NCBI RefSeq assembly: GCF_001467745.1
Contig: NZ_LNYG01000013.1
Location: 1,591,120 to 1,643,619, forward strand
From: Legionella jamestowniensis
GTDB lineage: Bacteria > Pseudomonadota > Gammaproteobacteria > Legionellales > Legionellaceae
DNA length: 52,500 nucleotides
Direction of reading: 5' to 3'
Part shown: one piece after another, positions 44,477 to 52,500 of the stretch
Position numbering within the stretch: the first letter of the stretch is position 1
Layout of the letters: each line of letters opens with the position of its first letter
Notes under the pieces: model-generated
Seen by the model: only the letters and a program-made list of their open reading frames with translations
What the model was told of the DNA's origin: nothing
The model's database searches: none
Position numbers and translations under genes: made by a program

Positions 44477-45961
44477 TTATTCCAGTTGAATCCCAGGGAG
44501 TAATTGTAAAGGTGGTATCAATTCAGCTTGTTCTAAACTCGCAATTGGATAAGCGCAATAGTCTGCGGCAAAATAGGCACTGGGGCGATGATTCCCACTA
44601 CAGCCGACCCCACCAAAAGGAAGGCTGCTGGCAGCGCCAGTGGTAGGTCGGTTCCAGTTAATTAATCCTGCCCGAATGCTGTGATAGAAGTGTTGGTAAT
44701 TTTTTTTGCTGTCACTGAGTAACCCTGCTGATAAACCATAGCGCGTATGATTTGCCATCACCAGTGCTTCATCAAAAGTTTCATATCTATAAATTTGACT
44801 TATCGGAGCAAACATTTCTTCATCAGGAGCTTCTTTAATGCCAGTCATATCAATGATACCAGGCGAAAGAAAACCGGTATTTTCTTTTATTAAAGACATG
44901 GTTAGTAAAGGATTACCCCCTAATTCAATTAAATGTTCCTGCGCTTTTAAATGATGGAGTGCATGCTCGTGGCTGATTACAGGTCCCATAAAAGGCTCTG
45001 GTTTATGCGTAAAAGGGGCTACCTTCAGTTGCCTACAAGCTTGAATTAGCTGTGATAAAAATTTATCTCCATGACTAGTATTAGGGATAAAAAGTCGTCG
45101 TGCACAGGTACAGCGTTGTCCGGCAGTAATCATTGTTGATAATAAAGTATGGTAAACGGCAGCCTCCATATTATTTACTGTATCAATGATTAAGGGATTA
45201 TTACCTCCCATTTCCAAGGCTAGGATAATATCAGGGCGGCCACTGAAATATTGATGAATAGAGCGGCCGGCTTTATAGCTACCAGTAAAATAAACGCCCT
45301 GGATGTCAGTTGTTAGCAGAGCTTGACTGGAAGTAATACCCCCTTGAACACAGTTGATAACACCTTGTGGCAAACCACTTTCGTGCCAACACTGAATAAT
45401 AAATTGGGCAACAGCAGGGGCTAACTCACTCGGTTTATAAATCACTGTGTTTCCTGCTAAAAGGGCAGGCACAATGTGGCCATTACTTAAGTGCGCGGGA
45501 AAATTAAAAGCCCCAAGAACGGCTACTACTCCATGAGGTTTATAACGAAGATAGGCTTGTGCATCAGCTGTACTAAAGTCTCTTTCATTGGTGCGCTCTT
45601 GGTAAGCTTTAATCGATAAATCAATTTTGGCAATGACAGAGTTAACTTCCGTTTTTGTTTCCCACAACGGTTTCCCTGTTTCCAATGCGATTAAATAGGC
45701 CAATTCTTGTTGTTTGGCACTCACTTCTTTAGCAAAATTTTGCAGGTAACTTGCCCGAGCTGACACACTTAAGGCGGCCCACCCCGGCAATGCTAAATGT
45801 GCTGCTTCACAAGCCATTAGAATCTCTTCTGCTGTTGCATGATTGCCTTGCCAGACAATACTGCCATCGGCAGGGTTTCTTGACTGGAGTAATTCACCTT
45901 CCCCTTGTCTCCATTTGCCGTCTATATAATGAGTTGCTGTATTACTTTGATGACTTTTCAT
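44477..45961 (-). CDS. astD: Succinylglutamate-semialdehyde dehydrogenase
   Basis: A 494-residue aldehyde dehydrogenase. The conserved Glu is in [13 protein letters not shown], the catalytic Cys in [15 protein letters not shown], and [20 protein letters not shown] and [20 protein letters not shown] are typical of AstD. It oxidises succinylglutamate semialdehyde to succinylglutamate with NAD. The start overlaps the astA stop by 4 bases. Order M20-astA-astD-astB. Confidence 0.95.
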   Translation of the reverse strand: MKSHQSNTATHYIDGKWRQGEGELLQSRNPADGSIVWQGNHATAEEILMACEAAHLALPGWAALSVSARASYLQNFAKEVSAKQQELAYLIALETGKPLWETKTEVNSVIAKIDLSIKAYQERTNERDFSTADAQAYLRYKPHGVVAVLGAFNFPAHLSNGHIVPALLAGNTVIYKPSELAPAVAQFIIQCWHESGLPQGVINCVQGGITSSQALLTTDIQGVYFTGSYKAGRSIHQYFSGRPDIILALEMGGNNPLIIDTVNNMEAAVYHTLLSTMITAGQRCTCARRLFIPNTSHGDKFLSQLIQACRQLKVAPFTHKPEPFMGPVISHEHALHHLKAQEHLIELGGNPLLTMSLIKENTGFLSPGIIDMTGIKEAPDEEMFAPISQIYRYETFDEALVMANHTRYGLSAGLLSDSKKNYQHFYHSIRAGLINWNRPTTGAASSLPFGGVGCSGNHRPSAYFAADYCAYPIASLEQAELIPPLQLLPGIQLE

Positions 45962-47013
45962 GTTTTGGACTCACTGTAGATAGTAGGTTCCTCGATTTGG
46001 AGGGGGGCTAAACGCACACAATCCCCCTTGCTGACTGCTAATAATTCAGCTGTTTTTTTACTGATAATACAGGAACATTGCTGTTCATTTAAAACTGCTT
46101 GACTAATCGTAGCTCTAAAATCGAGCTTGGTATTGGCTAATAAAAATCGCTTGGAACTTACCTCATCACTAATGTTTTTTACCGTCATTATACGACTGCT
46201 GGCAATGGTTCGAATTTGGTCACGCGGTGCTTCAATGGTAGGACCTGCATCAAAAATATCAACATACGCGTTATAGCGGAATCCTTCTCGCATGAGGATA
46301 TTCATTGCTGGAACTGTTGATTGATGAGGTTTCCCTATAACTGCTTGAGCTTCCGGTGCAAGCAGTTTTACATAGATGGGGTTTCTTGGCATTAGATCAG
46401 CAATAAACTGTTTATTGGTTGAAATGGTTAGACGATCGGCTTCAGGGAAAGGCATGTGGAAAAAATGGCGCCCGACATTATCCCAGAATGGTGAATGTCC
46501 TTCTTCATCTGAAATGCCACGCATTTCAGCAATTACAGTAGAAGCAAAGCGAGCGGGGTAGTGGGCCATAAATAAAAATCTGGCTCTTGAAAGAAGTAAT
46601 CCATTATTATTATGGCGATACTCAGGCTCAAGAAAAAGTGTACAAATTTCACTACGCCCCTGATTATCATTGACGAGACTTAATATTTCGTAATCACTTC
46701 GTATATTGAGCGAATAACTAATGCGTGTTCTTTTTAGAACTTTGTACGAATAAAAAGGTAGATCATGGCCGATTGCGGCCTCTATCGCTGAAGTCCCAAT
46801 TATTTTTCCAGTGGCGGGGTCTTCAAGGACAAATAAATAATATTCGCTCACAGGTTGATTCACCGCTTTTTGAAAAGAAGCGCAAGCCCATTCCAGCCTT
46901 CTCTCTAGCACCTCTTTGTCTTTGGGGAGTGTGGTCATGCCGATGCCACTATGCTTGGCCAGTCGGTAAACGGCATTCAGATCTGCTTTACGAACGCTGC
47001 GAAATAACATCAT
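45958..47013 (-). CDS. astA: Arginine N-succinyltransferase
   Basis: A 351-residue AstA, the first enzyme of the AST pathway, which moves succinyl from succinyl-CoA to arginine. The sequence starts [60 protein letters not shown] and [10 protein letters not shown] are strongly conserved in the family. Single chain, no fusion. It overlaps the M20 hydrolase gene upstream by 4 bases and astD downstream by 4. Confidence 0.96.
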   Translation of the reverse strand: MMLFRSVRKADLNAVYRLAKHSGIGMTTLPKDKEVLERRLEWACASFQKAVNQPVSEYYLFVLEDPATGKIIGTSAIEAAIGHDLPFYSYKVLKRTRISYSLNIRSDYEILSLVNDNQGRSEICTLFLEPEYRHNNNGLLLSRARFLFMAHYPARFASTVIAEMRGISDEEGHSPFWDNVGRHFFHMPFPEADRLTISTNKQFIADLMPRNPIYVKLLAPEAQAVIGKPHQSTVPAMNILMREGFRYNAYVDIFDAGPTIEAPRDQIRTIASSRIMTVKNISDEVSSKRFLLANTKLDFRATISQAVLNEQQCSCIISKKTAELLAVSKGDCVRLAPLQIEEPTIYSESKT

Positions 47014-48233
47014 ACACGTAGTTCCTCAAGCCCACCCTGGGCTAAATCATGGAGTAAGAGAGTACTAAGTGCAGCACGTTCAACTAGACTGTCCAATAAA
47101 ATGTATTCACTGGAACTATGAATGTTTCCTCCCCGGACCCCTAATGTGTCAATTACGGCTAGTCCATGGTGGGCAAGATTATTACCGTCACAGCAACCAC
47201 CACTGTCTTCCCAATGAATCGATAAATTAAGCAAGTGCCCTAGCCGTTGTATTCGAGCAAATAATTTTTCAGTGGCGGGGCAAACTCGTTTTACGGGACG
47301 ACCAAAACTGCCATGGAGGGTTAATGAATAATCTTCACGTCTCATTTTCTCAATGATGGCGTGTAATTGGTTTCTTACCCATTGCTCATCTTCATTTTTT
47401 TCAATACGAACATCTAATTTAGCTACTGCCTTGTCAGGAACGACATTTAAAGCTTCACCACCCGCAATCTTACCCACGTTGATGGTAACATTTTCGCGTA
47501 GGCCATTAAGAGCATGAATTGCTACAATTGCCTCGGCCAAATAACTAATCGCATTCCGCCCTTCATAAAAAGCTCTTCCTGCATGAGCGGCTTTTCCTGT
47601 AGCGATAAGTGTTAACTTACCGCTTCCTCGACGATTTTTCGCTAAATTGCCTTTTGAGTCCATTGCTGGCTCGTAGACTAAAGCGGTCTGATAATCTGCG
47701 GCAATTTCATCAAAAAAGGTACTGGATGCAGGGGAACCAATTTCTTCATCAGCATTAATGACGACATCCCATCCTAGTTTATTAGCACTTGTCATTTCCT
47801 CAAAAGCATTAAGGGCATGAAGCATGACGATGAGCCCCCCTTTCATGTCAGTCACACCGGGACCATTCAGATGATTCTCATTTACATATGTTAGTTCTTG
47901 AAAAGGATGATTGGCTGCAAAAACGGTGTCCATGTGGCCGCTTAGAAGAATACGACGTTTTAATTCAGGTCGTTTACGAATAAAAAGAATATCACCACAG
48001 CGTTGCGTGATGGTTTCTCCTTTCATATTGACGGTAGAAATCATTGGCAGGGGAGGGCGTTGTATATCATCGGCCAAGGGTTTAAATGCGGCTTCCAATG
48101 CTTGTGACATTTGGGCTAACCCTTGCAGGTTTTCAGTGCCTGAATTAATTGAACAGAATTGATGCAACTGCGCTATCATGCACTTTTCCTCCGCATGAAG
48201 TCGCGATAGTAATCCGTTTAAAGCATGATCCAT
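47010..48233 (-). CDS. M20-family metallohydrolase at the head of the ast operon
   Basis: A 407-residue M20 amidohydrolase of the carboxypeptidase G2/ArgE/DapE kind. All dinuclear-metal ligands are visible: His-Asp in LLSGHMDTVF, Asp in GVTDMKGG, the Glu pair in INADEEIGSP, Asp in SGGCCDGNNL and His in GGNIHSSSEYI. The dimerisation domain lies in between (GKAAHAGRAFYEGRNAISYL). It is translationally coupled to astA by a 4-base overlap. The last step of the AST pathway, removal of succinate from succinylglutamate, is usually done by AstE, an unrelated M14-like enzyme not found here. This gene may fill that role or feed arginine into the pathway by trimming peptides. Both are inference. Confidence 0.88.
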   Translation of the reverse strand: MDHALNGLLSRLHAEEKCMIAQLHQFCSINSGTENLQGLAQMSQALEAAFKPLADDIQRPPLPMISTVNMKGETITQRCGDILFIRKRPELKRRILLSGHMDTVFAANHPFQELTYVNENHLNGPGVTDMKGGLIVMLHALNAFEEMTSANKLGWDVVINADEEIGSPASSTFFDEIAADYQTALVYEPAMDSKGNLAKNRRGSGKLTLIATGKAAHAGRAFYEGRNAISYLAEAIVAIHALNGLRENVTINVGKIAGGEALNVVPDKAVAKLDVRIEKNEDEQWVRNQLHAIIEKMRREDYSLTLHGSFGRPVKRVCPATEKLFARIQRLGHLLNLSIHWEDSGGCCDGNNLAHHGLAVIDTLGVRGGNIHSSSEYILLDSLVERAALSTLLLHDLAQGGLEELRV

Positions 48234-48571
48234 GTTTTATAATCCATTTTACAAAAGCTTATGACATTAGCGGAAAAAGAAGGCCATAGCAATAATTGTA
48301 GCAAGTTGTCTACTGTCCCATTCTATATTAGTGCATTGATTAGCTTTACTACATTACAAAAAAGATGGAACACCTTTAACCGCTGAAGATATTAGAAAAG
48401 ATTAATAGGATTTGTAAACGAGTTATCTAATTTCTTTGCGGCTAAATGAAGCCTGCATGCCCAGCCTTTATAATTTATATGTGTTATTGTCACAGGTACA
48501 AATTACCCCACCAAAATTAAGTCTCAAAAGCTGCTAATCTATTATTATGTAAATTTCTTTTCATCTTCATT
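48234..48571. other. 338-base intergenic region between divergent genes
   Basis: No intact gene. A short frame (48356-48405) reads LLHYKKDGTPLTAEDIRK before a stop, and looks protein-like, but is closed by TGA just upstream; it may be a remnant. Promoters for the ast operon and the TTC38-like gene must lie here. I could not single out clear -35/-10 pairs or an ArgR-type box. Confidence 0.35.
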
Positions 48572-49876
48572 ATGGAAACACAACGAGGTTTATCCGTTAC
48601 AACAAATTCAGTTCAGGTTATTAAAAGTATTAATGATTTTCATGATCAAATATTGGGTTCTGGAAATAATGCCATTGCTATTCTTGATGCAGCAAGGGAA
48701 CATCCTGAAAATCTATTGTTGCAAACTTATGCTGCTGCATTTTATTTGTATGCACAAGAAGACATAGCAACCTCAATAGCAACAGACTATCTTTTACAGG
48801 CTGAAAAATTATTAGGAAACACTAACCTAAGAGAAAAATTAACCTATGAAGCTATAAAGGCATGGCAACGTTTAGATTATGATGCTGCGCTCACTTTGTT
48901 TTATGGGTTGCTTGAACTTTTTCCTCGCGATACGTTAGCTTTAAAGTTTGCTGAATGGCTTTTTTATTGTACGGGACAAGCCTATCATGCACAGCAATTT
49001 CTCGCTGTATGCGAGAAATGTGCTCCAGTTAACCAAGACGAATCCCACTTTTTAGCCATGCATTCTTTTGCCTTAGAGCTTTGTGGGAAATACTCCCAGG
49101 CAAAAGCGATGGCTGAAGAAGCAGTAAGTCTCGAACTAGTTACTCCTTGGGCACACCATACCTTGGCCCATGTTTACTTGTTAGAAGGTGACATTCAAGG
49201 TGGAATCAAGAGGCTACAAACACTTAAGAACAGTTGGGATAATATTTTATCTTTATTAAGGGGACATAATACCTGGCATTTAGCGTTGTTTCATTTGGCA
49301 AATCGGGATGACACCAAGGTCATGGAACTTTTTCCCCAGATTTTTGGTACTCTACCGGATAATTTGCTCGAACAACTTGATGCAATTTCTTTATTATGGC
49401 GTATGGACCTGGCTGGATTGCCACAGGGCCCATTGTATAATACCATCTTAGCCCACGTGGGTTCACATCCATTCGAACATTATATTGGGTTTAATAACGC
49501 CCATTTTATCTATTGCTTATCTAAAACTGATCCGACTTATGCTGAACAAGCCCTTATGGATATGGAGTTTCATATTAATGCGCTTCCTGATGGAAAGAGC
49601 AAAGATTTATGGATAAAGACATTTTCTTTATGCCGCGGGATTAAAGCTTTTGTTGAAAACAATTATCAGCTCGCTGCTGGGCTATTGGAACCTATCGTAG
49701 AGGATTGTTTCCAATTAGGTGGAAGTGATGCCCAAGTTGAGCTTTATACACAAACCTATTTGCTTAGTTTGCTGAAAACCCATCAGATAAATCAAGCTAA
49801 CCAATTCTTTTTGAAACATTTGTCACATTACAAGAATACTGCGTTAGCGAATTACTGGTTCCATGAAAATAATTAG
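48572..49876 (+). CDS. TTC38-like tetratricopeptide repeat protein
   Basis: A 434-residue all-helical protein with TPR-like pairs, for example TLALKFAEWLFYCTGQAYHA, LAMHSFALELCGKYSQAKAM and TPWAHHTLAHVYLLEGDIQG. The TPWAHHTLAHVY block and the following RGHNTWHLALFHL are close to signatures of TTC38, a family found in animals and in some bacteria, with no known function. No signal peptide or membrane segment. In bacteria TTC38-like genes are patchy, and this protein could be cytoplasmic or an effector. Its last 4 bases overlap the end of the convergent DUF892 gene. Confidence 0.75.
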   Translation: METQRGLSVTTNSVQVIKSINDFHDQILGSGNNAIAILDAAREHPENLLLQTYAAAFYLYAQEDIATSIATDYLLQAEKLLGNTNLREKLTYEAIKAWQRLDYDAALTLFYGLLELFPRDTLALKFAEWLFYCTGQAYHAQQFLAVCEKCAPVNQDESHFLAMHSFALELCGKYSQAKAMAEEAVSLELVTPWAHHTLAHVYLLEGDIQGGIKRLQTLKNSWDNILSLLRGHNTWHLALFHLANRDDTKVMELFPQIFGTLPDNLLEQLDAISLLWRMDLAGLPQGPLYNTILAHVGSHPFEHYIGFNNAHFIYCLSKTDPTYAEQALMDMEFHINALPDGKSKDLWIKTFSLCRGIKAFVENNYQLAAGLLEPIVEDCFQLGGSDAQVELYTQTYLLSLLKTHQINQANQFFLKHLSHYKNTALANYWFHENN

Positions 49877-50382
49877 CGTTTGGCGGTTTCAAAGGATAAT
49901 TCCGAACGTACCAAAAAAGCTTTTGCAAGTTGGTTTAAATTTTCTAAAAGCCAATTTGCCATGGCTTTTTCCTGGAGAAGAATTTGCTGACAAATCTGTC
50001 TGGTTTCAGGATCATCGGCATTTTCTGCAGCAGTAATTAATATCGTATAAGTGGCTATTTCGAGATTTTCAAACACAAAACTATCAATTGCACCTTGTAC
50101 AACTTCGTCACAAGAGAGCATATTTCCGGCAACCTGACTCAAGCCAATGAGTTTGGCAGAAAAATCTTTTAAATAGGAGTAATGACTGCCCAGGCGTTTA
50201 ATGCATTTTTCAAGTTGCATTTGTTGGAAAACTGTCTCTTCCAAATGAAGTTTCATATGTTTTTTTAAACGAGGATAGTTTTCCAGACGAAAGATTTGTG
50301 TTTTTAGCATTTGCTCTGACTGTTTTTCCATGGCATGAGCATCTTTTAGCCAGTGTAATAGAATTCCGTTTCTTATTGTCAT
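49873..50382 (-). CDS. DUF892 (YciF-like) ferritin-fold protein
   Basis: A 169-residue helical-bundle protein. WLKDAHAMEKQSEQMLKTQI, HLEETVFQQMQLEKCIKRLG, FENLEIATYTILITAAENAD and ICQQILLQEKAMANWLLENL supply the spaced Glu/His residues of the ferritin-like DUF892/YciF family. The group is linked to general and osmotic stress, and metal binding is expected. GGGGAG precedes the ATG. Convergent with the TTC38-like gene; divergent from the DUF883 gene, another stress-type membrane protein. Confidence 0.82.
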   Translation of the reverse strand: MTIRNGILLHWLKDAHAMEKQSEQMLKTQIFRLENYPRLKKHMKLHLEETVFQQMQLEKCIKRLGSHYSYLKDFSAKLIGLSQVAGNMLSCDEVVQGAIDSFVFENLEIATYTILITAAENADDPETRQICQQILLQEKAMANWLLENLNQLAKAFLVRSELSFETAKR

Positions 50383-50596
50383 GTAACTCCCCTTTACTAA
50401 ATTTATTTTTTAAGAGGTTAAAGCTTACCTCTGGCAGTATTGCATCATCTTTGACGCATAAAGGAGTAAAAAATTGCCTATTAGTAATTATAGAGTATTT
50501 CTTTTGCCTCTTTGTCTCTTTGCTATACTTTAAAAAATGGAAACTGACTTCGCTAGTATCCATATGCTGACTACTAATAATTAGGGAGACTCGATA

Positions 50597-50914
50597 ATGG
50601 ACACAAAAAGTTCACAAGCATCACCACGAAACAGATCATCTAATGATTTTAATGCTTCTCAAAAAAAAATAAGGGAATCCCATCTTGGAGAAGCGACTAC
50701 AGCGTTGTTGAATGACAGTAAAAAAGTAGCCAATGACAGTAAAAAAGTAGCTAATGAATTATATGTAGAAGGAAAAAATAGAGTCTATGAGGTGCAAAAT
50801 AATATTAAAGATTATTCAAATAGAGTTGCTGACAAAGTACACCATAGACCCTTTGTATCATTATTAGTCGCAGGTGGTATTGGATTTATTTTGTCGGCGT
50901 TGTTCCGACGCTAG
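50597..50914 (+). CDS. DUF883 (YqjD/ElaB-like) membrane-anchored protein
   Basis: A 105-residue protein with a polar, Lys/Asn-rich N-terminus and a helical middle (VEGKNRVYEVQNNIKDYSNR). A C-terminal helix, PFVSLLVAGGIGFILSALFR, ends in Arg-Arg. This is the layout of YqjD, ElaB and YgaM, stationary-phase inner-membrane proteins that bind ribosomes in E. coli. AGGGAG lies 9-14 bases before the ATG. It carries a 7-residue tandem duplication (NDSKKVA twice) and is followed by a strong terminator. Confidence 0.85.
   Translation: MDTKSSQASPRNRSSNDFNASQKKIRESHLGEATTALLNDSKKVANDSKKVANELYVEGKNRVYEVQNNIKDYSNRVADKVHHRPFVSLLVAGGIGFILSALFRR
50711..50752 (+). repeat. 21-bp in-frame tandem duplication
   Basis: AATGACAGTAAAAAAGTAGC occurs twice head to tail, with the 21st base C in the first copy and T in the second (50711-50731, 50732-50752). 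It adds one NDSKKVA unit to the DUF883 protein. The single-base difference suggests a recent event. Confidence 0.9.
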
Positions 50915-50937
50915 TCTAAGTAAATTTTTCTGAAGCG

Positions 50938-50975
50938 ACGGAAATCCATTATGACTAATTTGGATTTCCGTTTGT
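50938..50975 (+). terminator. Rho-independent terminator of the DUF883 gene
   Basis: ACGGAAATCCA and TGGATTTCCGT form a perfect 11-bp stem, followed by TTTG. The weaker T tract may be helped by the stem A/T bases. It also lies between convergent genes. Confidence 0.7.
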
Positions 50976-51014
50976 AGTGCATGTCATTAATTAGGGCCTA
51001 TACCTGCAGTGTTA

Positions 51015-51296
51015 TCAAGAATGTTCCCTATTTTTTAGAAGGGAAAAAAAAGCAAAAAAAACCACTACATAGATGAATACTGGCTTAACTATGAAATTAA
51101 ATATCAAAATTAACCGCAGAAAATAATCCTGTGAGAACCATAAATAGTTAAAAAGCTGTAATAAATTGAGTTCCTGGTACGGTTTAACGTACAAAAGAAG
51201 CGTAAATTTTTTAATGATTGAAATAAGCAATAACATCCCAAACAGGGCAACGATATGGCTAGCTATCAATAGAACCGAAAATCGTTTCCTTTCCAT
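51015..51296 (-). CDS. Small hypothetical membrane protein
   Basis: A 93-residue protein, basic at the start (MERKRF). It has one hydrophobic helix at about 8-35 (VLLIASHIVALFGMLLLISI) and two closely spaced ones at about 58-88. It begins 12 bases after egtD ends, without a clear ribosome binding site, so it depends on coupling if translated. Family not recognised. It may be the last gene of the egtB-egtD transcript. A chance open frame in A/T-rich DNA is possible but less likely given the charge pattern. Confidence 0.5.
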   Translation of the reverse strand: MERKRFSVLLIASHIVALFGMLLLISIIKKFTLLLYVKPYQELNLLQLFNYLWFSQDYFLRLILIFNFIVKPVFIYVVVFFAFFSLLKNREHS

Positions 51297-51308
51297 GAAC
51301 AGTAGGAA

Positions 51309-52298
51309 TTAATTAGCCCGCCACAAAGAATTCACAAAATATTTTTTTGAGTCGCTATAATTTTTAATAATTTCAAAGCCGCTTTCTTTTGCTAGTTTTT
51401 TTATTTGTGAATCGGAATATTTATAAGATGATTCCACGCGAATGGGTTCAAATTTTTTAAATGGAAATGATTTTTTTAAAGCCCCAATACAAACTATTTG
51501 ATCCTTCAAGCTAATTAAATAGCTTTCCATGGCTCCAGTGTTAGGGTTATAGATCCCATAATGGTAAAATGAGTCCAAATCAAAATTGCCTTCTAATTCT
51601 TTATTGATGCGTCTTAGAAGATTTAAATTAAATTCACGGGTTAGTCCGTCTCGATCATTATAAGCACGTAAAAGTACATCAATATCTTTACGTAAATCAA
51701 ATCCGATTAAAAAATAATCGCCAACATGCAAGGAGTCTCTCACGGCCTGTAAGAATTTTTTTGCAGAAGGAATATCAAAATTACCAATACTTGAGCCTAA
51801 AAATAATAAAAAATTTCGTTTATTTGAGTTTAGACTTAACCATTCCATTCCAGTTATGTAATCCGAGTTTAAGACGACAGTTTTGAGTAGAGGTTGTTTT
51901 CGTTTCAATTTAGTTGTAAGGCTATCCAAATATTTTCCTGAAATATCCACCGCAAAATAGGTAAATGACAAATTGTCTTTAAGAAACTGATTGATCAAGA
52001 GAGTGGTTTTTAAACCCTCTCCGGGGCCAAATTCAACAAGGTTGAATTCTTCGTCTTTTAGAAGAACCGAGAGTTCCTTTTTATGACGCTTAAGAATCTC
52101 TAGCTCACAGCCTGTCAGATAATAGTCGGGATGATGAGTAATTTGATTAAATAATCTAGACCCCGCTGCATCATAGAAGTATTTAGACGATAATTGCTTA
52201 TTCTTACGCGATAAACCCGCGCAAACATCTCGCATAAATTCTTTATAACTAGCCGGCTTATTTTGGCTGCATTGCAATGTTTCGATTGTAGCGCTCAT
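51309..52298 (-). CDS. egtD: L-histidine N(alpha)-methyltransferase (ergothioneine synthesis)
   Basis: A 329-residue EgtD, which trimethylates histidine to hercynine with SAM. YFYDAAGSRLFNQITHHPDY, the SAM loop VEFGPGEGLKTTLLI, FLLFLGSSIGNFDI with the substrate Asn, AYNDRDGLTREFNLNLLRRI and the Glu/Ser pair in RVESSYKYS are all diagnostic. It starts 2 bases after the stop of egtB, with AAAGGAG before the start. No membrane segments; cytoplasmic. Confidence 0.95.
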   Translation of the reverse strand: MSATIETLQCSQNKPASYKEFMRDVCAGLSRKNKQLSSKYFYDAAGSRLFNQITHHPDYYLTGCELEILKRHKKELSVLLKDEEFNLVEFGPGEGLKTTLLINQFLKDNLSFTYFAVDISGKYLDSLTTKLKRKQPLLKTVVLNSDYITGMEWLSLNSNKRNFLLFLGSSIGNFDIPSAKKFLQAVRDSLHVGDYFLIGFDLRKDIDVLLRAYNDRDGLTREFNLNLLRRINKELEGNFDLDSFYHYGIYNPNTGAMESYLISLKDQIVCIGALKKSFPFKKFEPIRVESSYKYSDSQIKKLAKESGFEIIKNYSDSKKYFVNSLWRAN

Positions 52299-52300
52299 TA

Positions 52301-52500
52301 TTATTCTCCTTTAATAGTTGCGGCCAAACGGATACCACTAAACTGCCAGCGCTTTTCGGGTTGAAAAAAATTGCGGTAACTCGCTCTAATGTGATTTTGG
52401 GGCGTAACACAACAGCCACCGCGTAAAACCATTTGATTGGCCATAAACTTACCATTGTATTCACCCAGTGCTCCTGCCATGGGTGTATAACCTGGATAAG
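52301..52500 (-). CDS. egtB: Ergothioneine sulfoxide synthase EgtB, C-terminal end (truncated by window)
   Basis: The minus-strand frame enters at the window edge and ends with TAA at 52301-52303, giving 66 residues. [20 protein letters not shown], then [20 protein letters not shown] and [10 protein letters not shown], is the ending of the FGE-sulfatase-like domain of EgtB, the iron enzyme that joins cysteine to hercynine. The rest of the gene lies beyond the window. A different-frame open stretch at 52258-52464 is a shadow. With egtD it forms the two-gene ergothioneine route; other steps (EgtE lyase activity) are not in view. Confidence 0.9.
   Translation of the reverse strand, partial: YPGYTPMAGALGEYNGKFMANQMVLRGGCCVTPQNHIRASYRNFFQPEKRWQFSGIRLAATIKGE

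Noticed and set aside
50210-50563. 117-residue minus-strand frame near the DUF892 gene
   Set aside because: It overlaps the start of the DUF892 gene in another frame; Lys/Ser-rich with no family pattern.
50298-50570. 90-residue plus-strand frame
   Set aside because: Antisense to the DUF892 start; its hydrophobic stretch comes from T-rich DNA.

Overview
The window looks like chromosome from a member of the Legionellaceae (Gammaproteobacteria), probably Legionella or a close relative. The basis is a low-GC sequence with gammaproteobacterial housekeeping genes, the rpsB-tsf-pyrH-frr, guaB-guaA-tadA and gatCAB clusters, flagellar genes with RpoN- and FliA-type promoters, a fused TrpE(G) anthranilate synthase, and several eukaryote-like proteins (an F-box protein with membrane segments, a tail-anchored SET-domain protein, a TTC38-like TPR protein and a large coiled-coil protein) of the kind that genus exports to host cells. 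The species cannot be told from the sequence, and no secretion genes lie in the window, so effector status is inference throughout.

Layout. 1-1900: the end of a DUF1566 surface-type protein, a decayed patch, an isochorismatase-fold hydrolase and an SDR dehydrogenase. 1971-6412 (minus strand): a 771-residue candidate effector, then flgN, flgM and flgA; flgM has a sigma-28 type promoter that relocates its start codon, and flgA a sigma-54 type promoter. 6427-7459: a cytochrome c and an L,D-transpeptidase lipoprotein that also carries a good sigma-28 type promoter. 7600-10927: a palindromic repeat and gatCAB. 11047-11780: a Phd/VapC toxin-antitoxin pair with two operator copies. 11848-18020: trpE(G), a CLC antiporter, a cytochrome P450 and a quinone oxidoreductase. 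18229-23374: the F-box membrane protein, then a five-gene chain ugpA-ugpE-ugpC-DUF1189-hydrolase without a substrate-binding protein. 23484-28303: fadE, the SET-domain protein and minDE without minC. 28556-33368: a 48-residue cysteine-rich peptide gene, a TetR/COQ9-like regulator and guaB-guaA-tadA.

33525-41839: a second L,D-transpeptidase, map-glnD, a Spy/CpxP-like protein, then rpsB-tsf-pyrH-frr with a structured leader and an intercistronic hairpin. 41840-42370 is an orphan region with no clear gene. 42371-48233 (minus strand) is a tightly overlapping arginine succinyltransferase operon: M20 hydrolase, astA, astD, astB and a spermidine-synthase-like protein. astC and astE are not seen, and the M20 enzyme may stand in for AstE. 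48572-52500: the TTC38-like protein, DUF892 and DUF883 stress-type proteins, a small membrane protein and the ergothioneine genes egtD and egtB (egtB runs off the end).

No rRNA, tRNA, CRISPR array or intact insertion sequence was seen. The strongest leads are the F-box/TM protein, the tail-anchored SET protein, the P450, the sigma-28-linked L,D-transpeptidase, the rearranged ast operon and the unrecorded cysteine-rich peptide.
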